From positions 434,001-498,000 of the forward strand of contig CM057069.1 of assembly GCA_029945375.1 (NCBI GenBank): 64,000 nucleotides of DNA. The letters run 5' to 3'. This stretch comes from Agaricus subrufescens. Its lineage: Eukaryota; Basidiomycota; Agaricomycetes; Agaricales; Agaricaceae. The notes below the pieces were generated by a model. The model ran no database searches, had not been told where the DNA came from, and saw only the letters and a program-made list of their open reading frames with translations. Of this stretch, positions 1 through 11,530 are shown piece after piece (within the stretch, counting starts at the first letter, position 1; each line of letters begins with the position of its first letter). The position numbers and the translations under genes are program-made.

Positions 1-174
1 TTGTATTTACTCGGAAAGAAGAGCTAGTAATCATCCACTATGAAGGCACAAATGAACTGAACACGAGGCGACTACACTACCCTTCAATCGTCAAGAAGCC
101 AAGAGATATATCATGAAGCTAAAAGACAGAGTGTCAGTCGCTGATCTCGTGAATGAATCATTACTGCTTTACCT

Positions 175-642
175 TTAGAAGCCACAGTAGTGGCCAGCAA
201 CTTGCTCATACTTGATAGGGACATCACCAGGGAAGGTCGTGATATCATATCCCGTCAAATCCTTCAAGCCCTGGACGCTGGAAGTGAAACCTTTCTGATC
301 ATCGTTCATAACTGTGAACGGGATGACAGTCGGTTTACCACCATCCGCAGGGGTGAAAGTGAGGTTAAAGCAAGCTCCACACAAAGGCGAGTTGAAACCG
401 TCTGCTAAAATCGACCCAACGATGTGGGGGTAATTAGGGATTGACCCAAAGGTCGGGTGTCCCTCGAGGGGGCCTACATTGGCAGAGCAGGAGGTGGTGC
501 TAAGCGAACCCTTGGGGTCGTCGTAGCGAGTGTCGTAGTTGAACACTGAGTATCCTGGCTGCCTGACAGACAACGCTACGGCCATAGCAGGGATGGCGGA
601 GAGAGCAGAAACGAGGAGAGCGAAAGTAGAAGTGAATTGCAT
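175..642 (-). CDS. Cerato-platanin family secreted protein
   Basis: A single-exon gene of 155 aa. A hydrophobic signal peptide spans about residues 1-22, and the mature part has the cerato-platanin order of conserved blocks: a YDTRYD-like start, SCSANVGPL, the LCGACFNLTF block and a C-terminal YCGF. Four cysteines are visible, as expected for the two disulfides of this family. These proteins are small, secreted, wall-associated or elicitor-like and have a double-psi barrel fold related to expansins; in fungi they bind chitin oligomers and loosen polysaccharide networks. The start is the first ATG in front of the signal peptide, and a TATA-like element lies about 60 bp upstream. No break is seen. 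The gene is convergent with nothing in the window. Confidence 0.93.
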   Translation of the reverse strand: MQFTSTFALLVSALSAIPAMAVALSVRQPGYSVFNYDTRYDDPKGSLSTTSCSANVGPLEGHPTFGSIPNYPHIVGSILADGFNSPLCGACFNLTFTPADGGKPTVIPFTVMNDDQKGFTSSVQGLKDLTGYDITTFPGDVPIKYEQVAGHYCGF

Positions 643-1988
643 GATTGCTGAGTTTGGTTGGTTTGTTGGTGACCGACTGTCTGTGGTTTACTCCAGGCTT
701 TTTATACGATTCATGGCTCCTCTTTTGCGGCTACAATGACTAGTTTGGTAAAGCAGTGACTAGAACACAAAACACCGCCCAGCAATGAGCTTTACGAGAG
801 ATCTCGCAAGACAAAAATATGTTCTTCACTGTCTGGACTTTAGTACCCTTTTGGGTCTAAGACAAAAAAACATACCGCTAACAATGAACCAACGAAACCC
901 CTTTTCATTTCCATGCGTAAAATTACCGGTGTGTATCAGCTGCATTACCGTAAGTACTCTCCCCCTCCTGCAAGTCTAAAAAGGATAATAATCCATTATT
1001 GGCTTGAAAGCCGGCTCATCACGCTTTTTATGCGCAGCTTGAACCTTACGAGACCGATCAACCAGCAAATTCTAGATTCCAGTAAAGCGGCACGATGACT
1101 TATAAAGTTCAACCCTGAAATGCTTCTCTCAAGGTGATGCCTCGGAAAAATATCGGCTGCTCCACAGTTGTATATGTACGAACACATAAATCTAACCATT
1201 TAATTCATCGTGTATCTCGGGTTCGTTTGTGCGGCCCCACCGGAATAACGACACTCAAAACTGCCCCATTGACTGGTATGAACGGTTTACTGTTGCTCGT
1301 CAATTCACTGGCCCATAAAAAAACAATGATGGACTTTGTTTATTACCGATCGCTCGCATAATCGCTGAGGCCGGGTGTACTTGAAATGGAACGCTACAGC
1401 TTATCAATTCCATTGCGGATTTTTTTTTTGGCCGCGCGGTAAGACGTCTTTCCCCCCTCAGAGTGGTGGGGTATGAGCTCTGTTTGAATCCTGTGCATTG
1501 TGATATGTGGTCGGGGACCCTCTAATACTAGTTGGTGTGATATCCTTCTAGAAAAGTAGCACTCAATAAGAGACCAGAGAGAAGGAGACGGCATGTACGA
1601 GTACACAGTAGAGTCAACCGGCCTTCCCAAGTTCCATACCAGAGTATCTCCCCGCATTTCGCGGATCACGCAGAGTGAGCTTCCTCCTCAACTGCCCAAA
1701 AATCTCATCGGCACAACATCACCAGTCTCGGCATAGACCTTCTCTCTCTCCTTGTCCATCTAGACAAATGGGACATCGGGTTCTAGAACGGTGACCAAAA
1801 AAAAAAAAACAATCCCACCAGACTCGGCAACAGATATGGCAGAAGAAAAGAAGAAAAGCTCAGTCACCTGGGCCTACAAGTAATTGCATCATGTACTACC
1901 ATCTTACATAAAGCCGGCCACAAATACCCGCCGCCATCTCACAACATATCCAGACAAATATACAACATACAACGACATTCTTTCGCAT
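643..1988. other. Intergenic, no gene recognised
   Basis: Apart from the promoter of the cerato-platanin gene I see only short unconvincing frames. An A run occupies 1797-1809. The part next to 1988 must hold the 3' untranslated region of the adenylosuccinate lyase gene. Confidence 0.5.
698..706 (-). promoter_or_regulatory. TATA-like element of the cerato-platanin gene
   Basis: On the minus strand this reads TATAAAAAG, 56-64 bp before the ATG at 642. Its position and match fit a core promoter of a highly expressed secreted protein gene. Experimental support is absent. Confidence 0.5.
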
Positions 1989-4027
1989 TCAAACACTCAA
2001 TTCCACTTTCTGACCCTTCTCAACCGCCTCAGCAAGTTCCTTATCCTCCAAAGCAGGTCTAACCCAATCCCTCAAAAACTCATCAACCTGTTCCGGTGCA
2101 CGACCAATAAAACTCTTTGGATCCAAAAGCTCCTCAAGTTGACCTTTTATAGGATCAAAATAAGCTTCCAACTTGATTCGTTCAATCAAGTCGTTTTCGA
2201 GACCCAGTTGCTTGACTTGATGAGCTGCTTCATGCGAGAGAACCTATAATATATGTGTGTGTCAAAGATAACATTTCTGGTAGTAATATTTAAGAAGAGA
2301 CATACACGAATTTTTTCATGCGCCTCTTGTCTATCACCCCCCTTTTTAACCATAGCCATAATAACGTTTTCAGTTGCCATGAACGGCAATTCTTGAGAGA
2401 TTCTGCGGGCTATTACTTTGGGATAGACAACAAGACCTTCAGACACGTTTTGAAGTGTCGATAGAACGATATCAGCGGTGAGGAAGGCCTCTGGGAGCGT
2501 GATTCTTCGATTTGCGCTATCAGAAAGAGAAAAAAAAAACCACATTATTCAATCAACCAGTCGTTGGCAAATTTGCAGCGGGAATCACCTATCGTCAAGC
2601 GTGCGCTCAAACCACTGAACACTCGAGGTCATGAGTGCATTTTGATGAAGGACCATCAGGTGACGGGAAAGACTGCAGACTCGTTCTGAGCGCATTGGAT
2701 TGCGCTTGTATGCCATAGCGGAACTTCCAATTTGGGTGGATTCGAAGGGTTCTTCGACTTCCTGAGAAACAGGCCGTATTAGAACACATGCGAAAATGAA
2801 GAAGTGAGGAGTGGACCTTCAAATTGGCAAGTAACCTCAGATCTGTGGCAATTTTATGAGCGGTGGCACCTAGCGATGCGAGAGGGGCCAACACGTCGAT
2901 ATCTATCTTTCTAGAGTAGGTTTGCGAGGTGACGGGATAGGCATACTTGAAGCCAGAAAGTTTCGTGACGAGCTCGTCAAGCTTGACTACCTAAACTCAG
3001 ATCAGACTCGTCAGAAATCCGTCTTTTGAGATACAGCATCCAACCAACAAACCTTTTCATGATCGCCATCAAATAACGCCAAGAAGCTAGCCTGAGTACC
3101 AGTAGTCCCCTTCACACCACGAAATCCAATATCATCCCTAACTCTCTTGATATTCCTCAAATCCCACAACAATTCCTGAATCCACAGGGTAGCGCGTTTT
3201 CCCACCGTGGTCAATTGTGCAGGCTGAAAATGGGTAAAGCCGAGAGTAGGAAGATCGCGGTATTGAGCTGCAAAAGTTGAAAGGCGAGAGATGAGGACAC
3301 CAAGCGAACGGATGAGGTACGAGAGTCCCGTGCGAAGAAAGATGAGATCGGCATTGCTGAGATTAAGTATGTGAGTTTGGGAAGAGAACCTGGAAAGGGC
3401 GATATAAGACCCACTCTGTCACGTAGCAAGACGTGGCGCCGAGGCTAGAAGAAGTGGATAATATGAGCGGGCCAAAGTCGGGGCTTAATCAACGGGTTTA
3501 AGCGCACTGGATGATCCCGGCAGCAGCAGGTGCTACCTGCCCAAAAGTATGAACATGGGCCATAACATCGTGTCTTCGCTTCTTTTCTTCAACAGCCGCA
3601 ATCTCAAACTGCTCCGGCGTCAAATCCTGTAATTCATCATCGGTCCGAGTAAGAATCAACAGAAAAGTAGGGGCAAGATAACAGAAACGCACGAGATTAG
3701 CTTTCATCTGTTCAATTGCTTCGTTATCAATCGGCAATCCAAGTTCTTTTTCGGCGAGAGCCAGATTCAGCCACAACTGCCTCCAGGTACGAAACCGTGT
3801 CTAATTTATGATAACAATCAGAAGCGATAGGTAAAGGAAGGCAGCGTCTAGAGATTACCGCTGGAGAAAACAGATTGGCCATCTCCTTGCTAGCATAACG
3901 ACTGAAACCCAAAACAAAATCGGGACGCATTAGCTCTGAGCTTCTCTCTATATCGAGTTATCTTATCAATTGGGACCGACCTAGACAAGGGAGTCTGGTA
4001 TGTTTCGTATGCAGCCATCTCGGCCAT
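1989..4027 (-). CDS. ADE13: Adenylosuccinate lyase (purine biosynthesis)
   Basis: A multi-exon gene whose exons join into a complete adenylosuccinate lyase. The enzyme acts twice in purine synthesis, splitting SAICAR to AICAR and adenylosuccinate to AMP, each time releasing fumarate. Visible blocks in order are [12 protein letters not shown] then RYASKEM (exon 1/2 junction), [21 protein letters not shown] with the catalytic His region, [12 protein letters not shown], the lyase signature [11 protein letters not shown] near 2700, [22 protein letters not shown], and the C-terminal [15 protein letters not shown]. The start is ATG 4027 or the in-frame ATG 4018; the latter gives the usual family N-terminus. 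The first intron uses a GTCGGT donor, which is not consensus, but the join restores [11 protein letters not shown] exactly. The gene looks intact and soluble, cytosolic. Confidence 0.95.
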
Positions 4028-4637
4028 TTGCAGGGGATGCAGAGACGATAATTGCAGGAAGAAAGAACAAATTATACTATCGCACTTGCCTGATTTGGAC
4101 CCGCCAAGCCGATCGTCCGAATCTATAATTAACCCTTCGCTCGTCACTTGACCGTCATTTGTTTGATCATTTTCTTGGACATCGAGCTCGACTACTCTTA
4201 GCTTCGATTTCGCCTATCACCAGAGGCCGCTCCACCAAACAGATCCGTTCATTTCTTCTTCCATTCAGTAATCAGATATCCAAAGATCTGGCTCATATAA
4301 TTACGCGTCTAGCCGAACAAAACATTCTCTGCCATAACCGAGTTCCTTTTTCGTTCTCAATTCGACAGAGAAACTTTGATACTTCCATCCATGTTACGAT
4401 AAGTACCCACGAAAAATTTCAAAGTTCATTCGAATATCGTAGCCAGCTCAATTCGATAAAGATACAACATCCTGTAATTACAACTACTAATACTAATGAA
4501 ACACATACATACAAGTTATCACAACAACAATAGCAGATACACGCGAACACTCAAAGCAAAAAAAAGTATAAAAAATAGCAACAAACATACCTTTAACGCT
4601 AAGAGATGACAATGTTACAACAAGCGATCGTAGAACC
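4028..4637. other. Intergenic, upstream of ADE13
   Basis: This holds the ADE13 promoter and the 3' flank of the next minus-strand gene. A 124-codon plus-strand frame at 4159-4533 has no family resemblance, lies in AT-rich promoter-like sequence and is not called. Confidence 0.5.
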
Positions 4638-6134
4638 TCATGAGAATGATCCATGAATCAATGCCTCCCATGCGCTTTTACTTTGGAGGGTCTCGATGAA
4701 CTTGGCTTTGGGCGTACCAGGACAACCACTTCCGCGGCTGCGTTCGATACTATCATACTGACTATGACCATCATGCTGTTGTGGCGTGGCAACGGGTGTT
4801 AATACGGCGCCACGGTCCGCGACAGGTGTAACCCTGACTGAAGGCACTTCAGCCGAGGCGGCCTTGGGGCTGTCAACATTACTCGTCGTCGCATCAGGTA
4901 ACGTCGACCGTTGAGTCAAAAGCCCTGGGTCCGCGCTTTCTGCGGCTGCAGTCGAAGGACGCTTAGCGGGCAGCCGCGGACTCGTGCGGGGTGATGAAGG
5001 ACAAGACGGATTATGAGACCGACTGCGGAACAGAGGATGGGGCGGTCCAACAGGATGTGCGAATGGCTGAGGCGGTGATGGTGGTGGCGATGAATTAGTA
5101 TCTCCTGATGACGGATCCGAATGCGATTCCTATAACAAGTATATCCGATGAGTCAAAGGTCATCCAAATGATTATTATATCAGCAGAGACTCACTGCGCG
5201 GCCAAGCTTTGAAGGAGCATGCGTAGGATGATACTGCGAATGGGGCATATGGTGTCGTGAAAAAGAGTGTTCCTGAGGTAGACATGCTTCTGATGTTGGA
5301 GAATAAGGAGTCGCAGGAGTATACGTTCCAGAAGAACCGGAAAATGAATGCGCGGGACTCGCAGTCCCAGAAGTAGAACGGGACCCAGACACCGAAGGGC
5401 GTTTCTATACAATTCGCATTCAGCACGCCATTTCCAATGGTAAATCGGGGTTTACTCACGGGCGCTAAGATACTTCCCAGAGCCAGCCTTAGAGCTTCGC
5501 GGTGTTGCAAGTTAAACTTGGCTCGCGAGTCACAAGACGACGGATGCATGGGATCATGCTGTGCCGGAGGGAACTTATCCACGCCAACCCGTGATGGCGA
5601 CAGTGGATCGGTCGTGGGCGGCCGACTTTGAACTTGGGGGGGCTAGATAAGAATATTGACGTGAGTTCGAGCGAAACAAACGTGAAGAGAAAGCGCAGAT
5701 AGCAATCGGCGGTCGAGCGCAACTGCATCTAGCACAAAAAGGAACGCACCATGACCGGCGCTTTGACCGTACGAGAGAGCGGCAGGTGTGGTGTCGAGCG
5801 AGGGCTGTACTACAGGCGCGGTGGCGAGCAGTGCGAGCAGAGAGCGACGCAAGGATGCCGGCCTAGGGTAAGGACGACAGCAAGGTGCTGGTAGGGGGGT
5901 AAGAAACGATCATGCGGTGGCCGACTGTAAATAGATCTGACAAATCATCCCTTTCGGACTTTCTAGATCTTCCTCTCCCCTCTGTAATCCAGCAACGTGC
6001 GCACCCTTGCTGCGTACTCTGGAATAATGTAGAGCACTCTAGGACGCATTGTCCCCATTTGCGTGAGTGCCAGTTGCGACCCCTGCTGGGGCGTGGGGCG
6101 GTTTGGAGTCGAGTTGGGGCTGAATTGGGGCCAT
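4638..6134 (-). CDS. Ser/Pro-rich protein of unknown function
   Basis: I do not recognise this protein. Exons can be joined in phase 0 as follows: ATG 6134 encoding MAPIQPQLDSKPPHAPAG; an exon from about 5812 beginning YSPRSTPHLPLSR and ending KAPVM; an exon with QHREALRLALGSILAP; an exon with KRPSVSGSRSTSGTASP; and a last exon from 5129 rich in Ser and Pro that ends FIETLQSKSAWEALIHGSFS. The LALGSILAP and SAWEALIHGSFS segments are the only parts that look folded; the rest is probably disordered and basic. The first intron is long (about 265 bp) with a weak GTCGCA donor and may hide another exon. The gene lies head-to-head with the small gene at 6186, the two ATGs being only 51 bp apart. Confidence 0.62.
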
Positions 6135-6185
6135 GGTGTCTCATCTACTTCTTGACTCGACTTTCTCTACCCTCGTCCGTGATAA

Positions 6186-6517
6186 ATGCCTCGCATCACC
6201 AACACCGATCAACTGTACAAGAAATCTTCTGCCGTTGTTGGGCGTCCCCCAGTAACAGATCACAACATTGATGATGATTATGTTAGGGACCCGCCTCATG
6301 TAAGTCATTAAGATTTCCGAACAACCCCCGAAGTTCATTGATGATATTCCGACAGAACATAGACCATAGCACTAAACGTGCTACGAACCCTGGGTTGAAA
6401 GAGGGGCATCCGAAAGAAACCTTGGAACCAGGTGCACCTGAGGATGCTCAATTAGGCCGAGCCAAGAAGGAGGCTGAGCTTGCTGAGATAGCCCAGGAAG
6501 ATTCCGTACATCCGTAG
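6186..6517 (+). CDS. Small hydrophilic protein, 91 aa, two exons
   Basis: A short gene found by joining exon 6186-6299 (38 codons) with exon 6356-6517 (53 codons and TAG) across a 56-bp intron with GTAAGT donor and CAG acceptor. The join is phase 0 and leaves an open frame of 91 aa. The start is fixed because TGA and TAA codons lie directly before the ATG in the same frame. The protein begins MPRITNTDQLYKK, has an acidic stretch DHNIDDDYVRDPPH around the junction, and a C-terminal charged Lys/Glu/Ala segment (GRAKKEAELAEIAQED) likely helical. There is no signal peptide or membrane segment. I do not recognise a family; composition resembles small stress-type or disordered proteins. It diverges from the gene at 6134. 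Confidence 0.72.
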
Positions 6518-7374
6518 ATACTTGGTGGGAGCGGAGGTACTGTGGCCCAAGACCGGGCACAAGTACCCTTCAGCAGCAAAGGCAGCACTGTAACACGAAG
6601 CCGTTTTGGAGCGTTTGACCAGGTGTCACTGGATGTTCGTTTACTCCCCCCACCATCCGTCCCGCTTTGCGTACGTCAGAAATCATTCTGATGGACACGT
6701 AACCCCTCTACGCATTTAAGCTACGTACGGTCCGTGGGGCGGGGCTTGCCCCAGCAAGTGTAATGTCCGGCCAGAAAATGCCAGCAGCGTCTATTCTCAG
6801 TCATTCATAGCCATCTCACAGCAAGTTTAATAGAACATACCAATACTGCGGCTTCCCGTGTCTGATGGAACAGCATACGTCACGACAATTGACACCTCAG
6901 GGCCTGAATGTCAAATGCAGGCTTCGAACTTGATCCGCTTATATGCGGCACAGTGGCATAACTGAAGGGCACCTAAACATCTAGCCGCAATAGCCAAGCC
7001 AAGGATGCAAAGCAGTTCCTTCAGTACGGCGTTCGGGGAGCCAGGTTCAATCCTCTTCCCTGACCTCATATAACTTTTCATAATCATTGCGTAAGGGAAC
7101 CATGAGCTAGCGCTAAACGCTTTCTGGAAGTTTACGTTGTCTCTTTTTCAAATGCCACTCACGTTCGACTCTTTTTTTCTCTTGACTCTTCACAAGTTCG
7201 TTCACTTGTGGACGGGAATTGGTGAAGCTCCTCCCCTCCCCAATTCCCTCCACTCTCCACGCTCGTTTTTGTTCCATCTCCGGACATCACCTCTCTCCCC
7301 TCGGCATAGAACTTGTCACCTCAAACACTTTTTAACTTGACGACCAACCTCTTGTGGGATTTCAACGTGGCGAT
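6518..7374. other. Intergenic, promoter side of the Kre6-like gene
   Basis: No coding frame with family resemblance is seen. A pyrimidine-rich stretch at about 7140-7330 just before the ATG at 7375 fits a fungal 5' untranslated region or promoter. Confidence 0.45.
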
Positions 7375-10336
7375 ATGGTGTCGTTGAGCGATAATCCCAT
7401 GCCGAGGAAGACTGCCGCGACATCCTTTGAAGAAATACTAGCATCTAATTCCACAACCAAACTGAATACCTTTTCCGACGTCCTAGACAGACGTTCTCTC
7501 AGCTCACCAAGTCCAGATGCGGTAATGTTCATCCTTTTTCGCCGTCACAAATCAAAGTCTGATGGTAAACCCTCACACAGAGGTCACTAGCCGACAAGGT
7601 TGGTTGAAAGACTTGATTTGGCATAGTTCTAAACATTGATTTCGGCATCGTTAGTATTCATTGTCACCCTCCCCTCGTTCTTGGGGACTACCACTTCTTA
7701 TGGGTGCACCTGAGCCGGACGACTACTTACACAATCCCGATCCGAAGAGGGATAGAAAGTCAGACAAAGGAGGAACAATTTGCACAGGTCGTGGTATTGC
7801 CAATCTAGGATGCCTATTTATTCTCGCCTCAGGAATGCTAATGCTTTTGTGAGTTTCATTATTCAACAATTATGACGATTGTATAACCTTTGTTTCAGCG
7901 CCGGTGTGTGCCATTACCCCAGTTTCCGTCTATGTCCGAGAATCAATAACCTTCGGCAGGGTTTCCCATCTTACAACATTTTATGAAACACAAACCATCA
8001 AATCAGGGTGGGTTTAACCTCGGGGGTATCAATGCGACAGGGCAAATTCCAAAAATGCCTGGCAATTTTGCACTCATTGACAAGGATACACCGGTCGACG
8101 CCTACACCAAAAAATCGTACATGCACCCAGATCAAGAACTCATTCTGGTCTTCTCAGACGAGTTCAATCAGGATGGACGGACGTTTTATCCAGGTGAAGA
8201 CCCCTACTGGGAGGCGGTAGATTTCCATTACTGGGGAACTGTAAGTTAAAAGTATCTTCATTCGGAGGCATCTGCGAGAGACTGAGTCTTTTGGTTATAG
8301 AACGATCTGGAGTGGTATGATCCTCAACAAGGTCTGATCTCCATTATTTCCTCTACGATCCATCTTGTTGAAAATAGCCCCGGAAGTGACAACCCGAGAT
8401 GGCTCCCTACGTCTGACTCTATCAGAGGTTGATCCGGTGAATAATCACAATCTAAAGTACCGTTCCGGGATGGTAAGTTCACAATGGCTTTTGTTTTTTG
8501 TTCGTAATATGACTCAAATCACGATCATCAGATCCAGTCATGGTATGTTCCTGTTCCGCAACTGCATGTCAGCCGTCATCATTCGATTATTGGATTCATC
8601 ACAGGAATAAATTCTGTTTTACAGGAGGTCTGATCGAAGGTACGTGACTCAGTATTCGGAAATATCGTAATGTCCCCTAAATCACGATATCAGCATCGGT
8701 TACACTACCTGGCTCCACCTCAGTTAGGTAGGTCAAAATTTCGTGAGGCTGGGTGTCGTGACGAATTCTGGAGTACTCTGGCTGATTCATCCTATCGTTA
8801 TGCCGTTATCAATCATAAATTAGTGGGTTATGGCCTGCTGTGTACGTCGCTCCTCTTTGCTCCCAAAAGTGAATTAAGGATGCTAACAAACTTTTTTTGG
8901 TGACTTTGATCAGATGGGCGATGGGGAATCTAGGTATGATGATGCTTTGATGAAAATAATATTCTCTTACACTTCTTCAGGGCGTGCCGGATATGGCGCT
9001 ACTCTCGAAGGAATGGTAGGAGCCTCTTTTGTTCCGAATATATGTGCTTCACGGTATCTTGTGTAGTGGCCATACACGTATGATGCTTGTGATGTTGGGA
9101 CCCTCCCCAATCAAACCCACCCAGGAACGCAGATGCCAGCCGCGGCATTGACAGGAGGAGATCCTACATGGGACGGTGTTTTAGTAAGTAGTATACCATC
9201 AACACGAAAACATGGTCTCATCTCCATATAGTCTTTCCTTCCTGGACAACGCCTCTGTGAGCACGGATACAGTACTAAAAGAAACCGAATTGATTTTGTT
9301 GCTAGCCTCTTGTACCTGCCCAGGGGAATCTCATCCCGGGCCCGTGCGTGGAGACGGTACATATGTTGGTCGTGCTGCTCCGGAAATAGATATTTTTGAG
9401 GCTACCATCTATGGTGGTACAGGTAAAGTGTCCCAGTCGGCTCAGTGGGCCCCATATAACGTGAGAGGAACTACATTAAAAGAATTTCGGCGATATTCTG
9501 ATCTTGTTTCCGATAGGCAGCCTACAGGTGGCAGAATACCTCCGATAATTTGATCATCTATGATACCGAGGAAACGGAGCTTAATGAGTACCATGGTGGT
9601 GCGTTGATATCACACGTCCTTCAATCGATGACTCAAACTGACTAACACATTGGCTCTCAGGTGTGTACCAGCAAACTACGAGTGGATTATCGACGACGAA
9701 TCAGGACTGCTATGAACTGGAGGAGGGATGCTTCTCATTGTATGGATTCGAATATAAGCCTGGGTAAGTCACTACTCTTAGTGCAACCGTTTCCGTTGGT
9801 TGAGTGAGAGACGGTGATGATCAACAGATTCGACAAAGCTTATATCACTTGGATCAATGATGGAAAGCAAGCGTGGACTTTGATGGGAGCCGGTATGGGG
9901 GCAGATGCTGAAACAGAGATTCATGCCAGACCCGTTCCGCAGGAACCAATGGTAAGCCTTCGGTTTTATCCGCTTTGAATGCGAAACAAATCTTTTTTCT
10001 TCTTTGCAGTACGTCATCGCGAACTTGGGATTCTCGCCGAACTTTGGTTTCATTGACTTCGAAAAACTTACGCTCCCCGCTACTATGAGCATCGATTACA
10101 TACGGATATATCAACCCAAGAATGCGGTTAATATTGGATGTGATCCTGTCGACTTTCCAACAGCAGAATACATAGAAACGTATGGCCCTTTTTCAGTTGT
10201 GCCTGATATGGATGATCTGACACTACATTTCCGTAGATACAAAGAAGCATACACTAACTTCAACCTGACACTATGGAACTCTCCCAACTACCCGAACGAA
10301 TGGCCCAAAAATCGTCTTCAGGACGGCGGTTGTTGA
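7375..10336 (+). CDS. KRE6: Kre6/Skn1-type beta-glucan synthesis protein (GH16-like)
   Basis: A gene with roughly a dozen exons encoding a type II membrane protein of the Kre6/Skn1 family, needed for beta-1,6-glucan and cell-wall assembly and normally placed in the ER, Golgi or plasma membrane. The cytosolic N-terminus starts at ATG 7375. A signal-anchor follows at about 7795-7860 (GIANLGCLFILASGMLML). The lumenal part shows VFSDEFNQDGRTFYPGEDPYW, DLEWYDPQQ, GSLRLTL, the block VSGLWPAVWAMGNLGR after joining exons near 8700-9000, WPYTYDACDVGTLPNQT, and the GH16 catalytic motif EIDIFE at about 9385. The C-terminal half has DQDCYELEEGCFSLYG-like and YVIANLGFSPNFG segments. The gene ends GGC-stop. 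Catalytic glutamates are kept and no break is seen. Confidence 0.93.
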
Positions 10337-10987
10337 AATATTCCCTCCATCAATGCTTCGACACGTCCCGTATCAAATCTTACCGGAGTCTTTAATTCCA
10401 CACATGGGTCAATGTGTATATTCGGCAATCTTTTTTGATCCTATACCCCTTCCCATCTGCCATCTTTCTCCACCTTCACGTTGGACATCCATCAATTCGA
10501 GCATCACCAACCGTTTATGCAGTGCTTAGACCATCACGCATCTCTTACTCAATCCAACCGTCCCGTAATCTCCAGCACGTTAGCATCGCAAATTTTAGGA
10601 ATCCCTCAATATCTCGTCTTAGACGTTGTGGTACTTACTGTACTCATCTATCGATAATATAACAATCATTGTGCTCCATAACTACAACGCGGCCCCGATG
10701 GGTCCAAAATGATTAACGCTGAGCCACAAGCCGAACAAATCTCAGGCCCTGGATCCTACCGGACCCCCGTGACATGACACCGATCAAAAGGCAAGGCAAC
10801 TTGGCTATATTTATGACCGTTGCACTTTTAAATTCCACGCCACAGGAATCTCCTTCCGCCCTGTTTCGACACTTTCTGCTTCCACCGTGGTCCAAGTCGA
10901 TGCTGGCCTGATCTTAGGGCACTCGGTTCTGTCTTTCTAGCCAGTTTCTTCCCCTTCTCCCATTTATCGACGACCTGTTGAGCAGTT
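10337..10987. other. Intergenic between Kre6-like gene and small wall-protein gene
   Basis: 3' flank of the Kre6-like gene and promoter of the next gene. A frame at 10414-10662 has no recognisable content and is not called. Confidence 0.45.
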
Positions 10988-11530
10988 ATGTTCGCCCTTC
11001 GTGTCGTGTTGCTAGCCTGTACCTTGGCTACCGTGCTGGGCACTCCAACACCAGACCTAGTTTTAGGGCGGGGCCCTCGCGCAACGAATCGAGAATACGT
11101 TTCCCAAATGCCATCTCCCTTGGTAGATGCTGCCCCTCAGGATCTTTCGCTGAGAACAGAGGCGCCACCGTAAGCTCTTCGTTAGCGAATTGGAAACAAT
11201 GCTCATAAACCTTCATTTCGGTCTAGTGCCGTCACCCGACTCACCACCATCACAATCACTGTTCCGAGTAGTACGATAACGCGTGTAGTAACCGCAACGC
11301 CACTCGAAAGTTTCTCAACAACGATACTTTCGCAGACTACGGTGTTCGTGGAGACGACAGAAGATGTTTCCCCTTCCGAGTCTCCGACCACCGTTCTATC
11401 TATTGTTGCGGATAGCACTTCTACTAACGATGCAATCGGGCTCACGACACGATATAGTAGTACCGGACATTGGATATGTTGGATGATGGCCTTGATCTTA
11501 CTAGCATTTCACAGTCAACTTTTACTATAG
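10988..11530 (+). CDS. Small secreted Ser/Thr-rich protein, probably GPI-anchored
   Basis: Two exons (10988-11169 and 11227-11530) join in frame to 161 aa. An N-terminal signal peptide (MFALRVVLLACTLATVLG) is followed by a short basic region, then a Thr/Ser/Val-rich stretch containing repeated TTITITVPSSTITRVVTAT-like sequence typical of O-mannosylated stalks, and a hydrophobic C-terminus (WICWMMALILLAFHSQLLL) preceded by small residues, which fits a GPI-attachment signal. The intron is 57 bp with GTAAGC donor and TAG acceptor. I see no catalytic domain. The likely place is the cell surface or wall. It sits directly after a glucan-synthesis gene and before a second protein of similar plan. 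Confidence 0.75.

Noticed and set aside
4159..4533. 124-codon plus-strand frame before ADE13
   Set aside because: No family content; lies in the ADE13 promoter; composition looks like random AT-rich sequence.
6910..7070. tRNA-like pieces (AGTGGCATAACTG and GGTTCAATCC)
   Set aside because: No acceptor, anticodon or T-stem pairing could be built around them.
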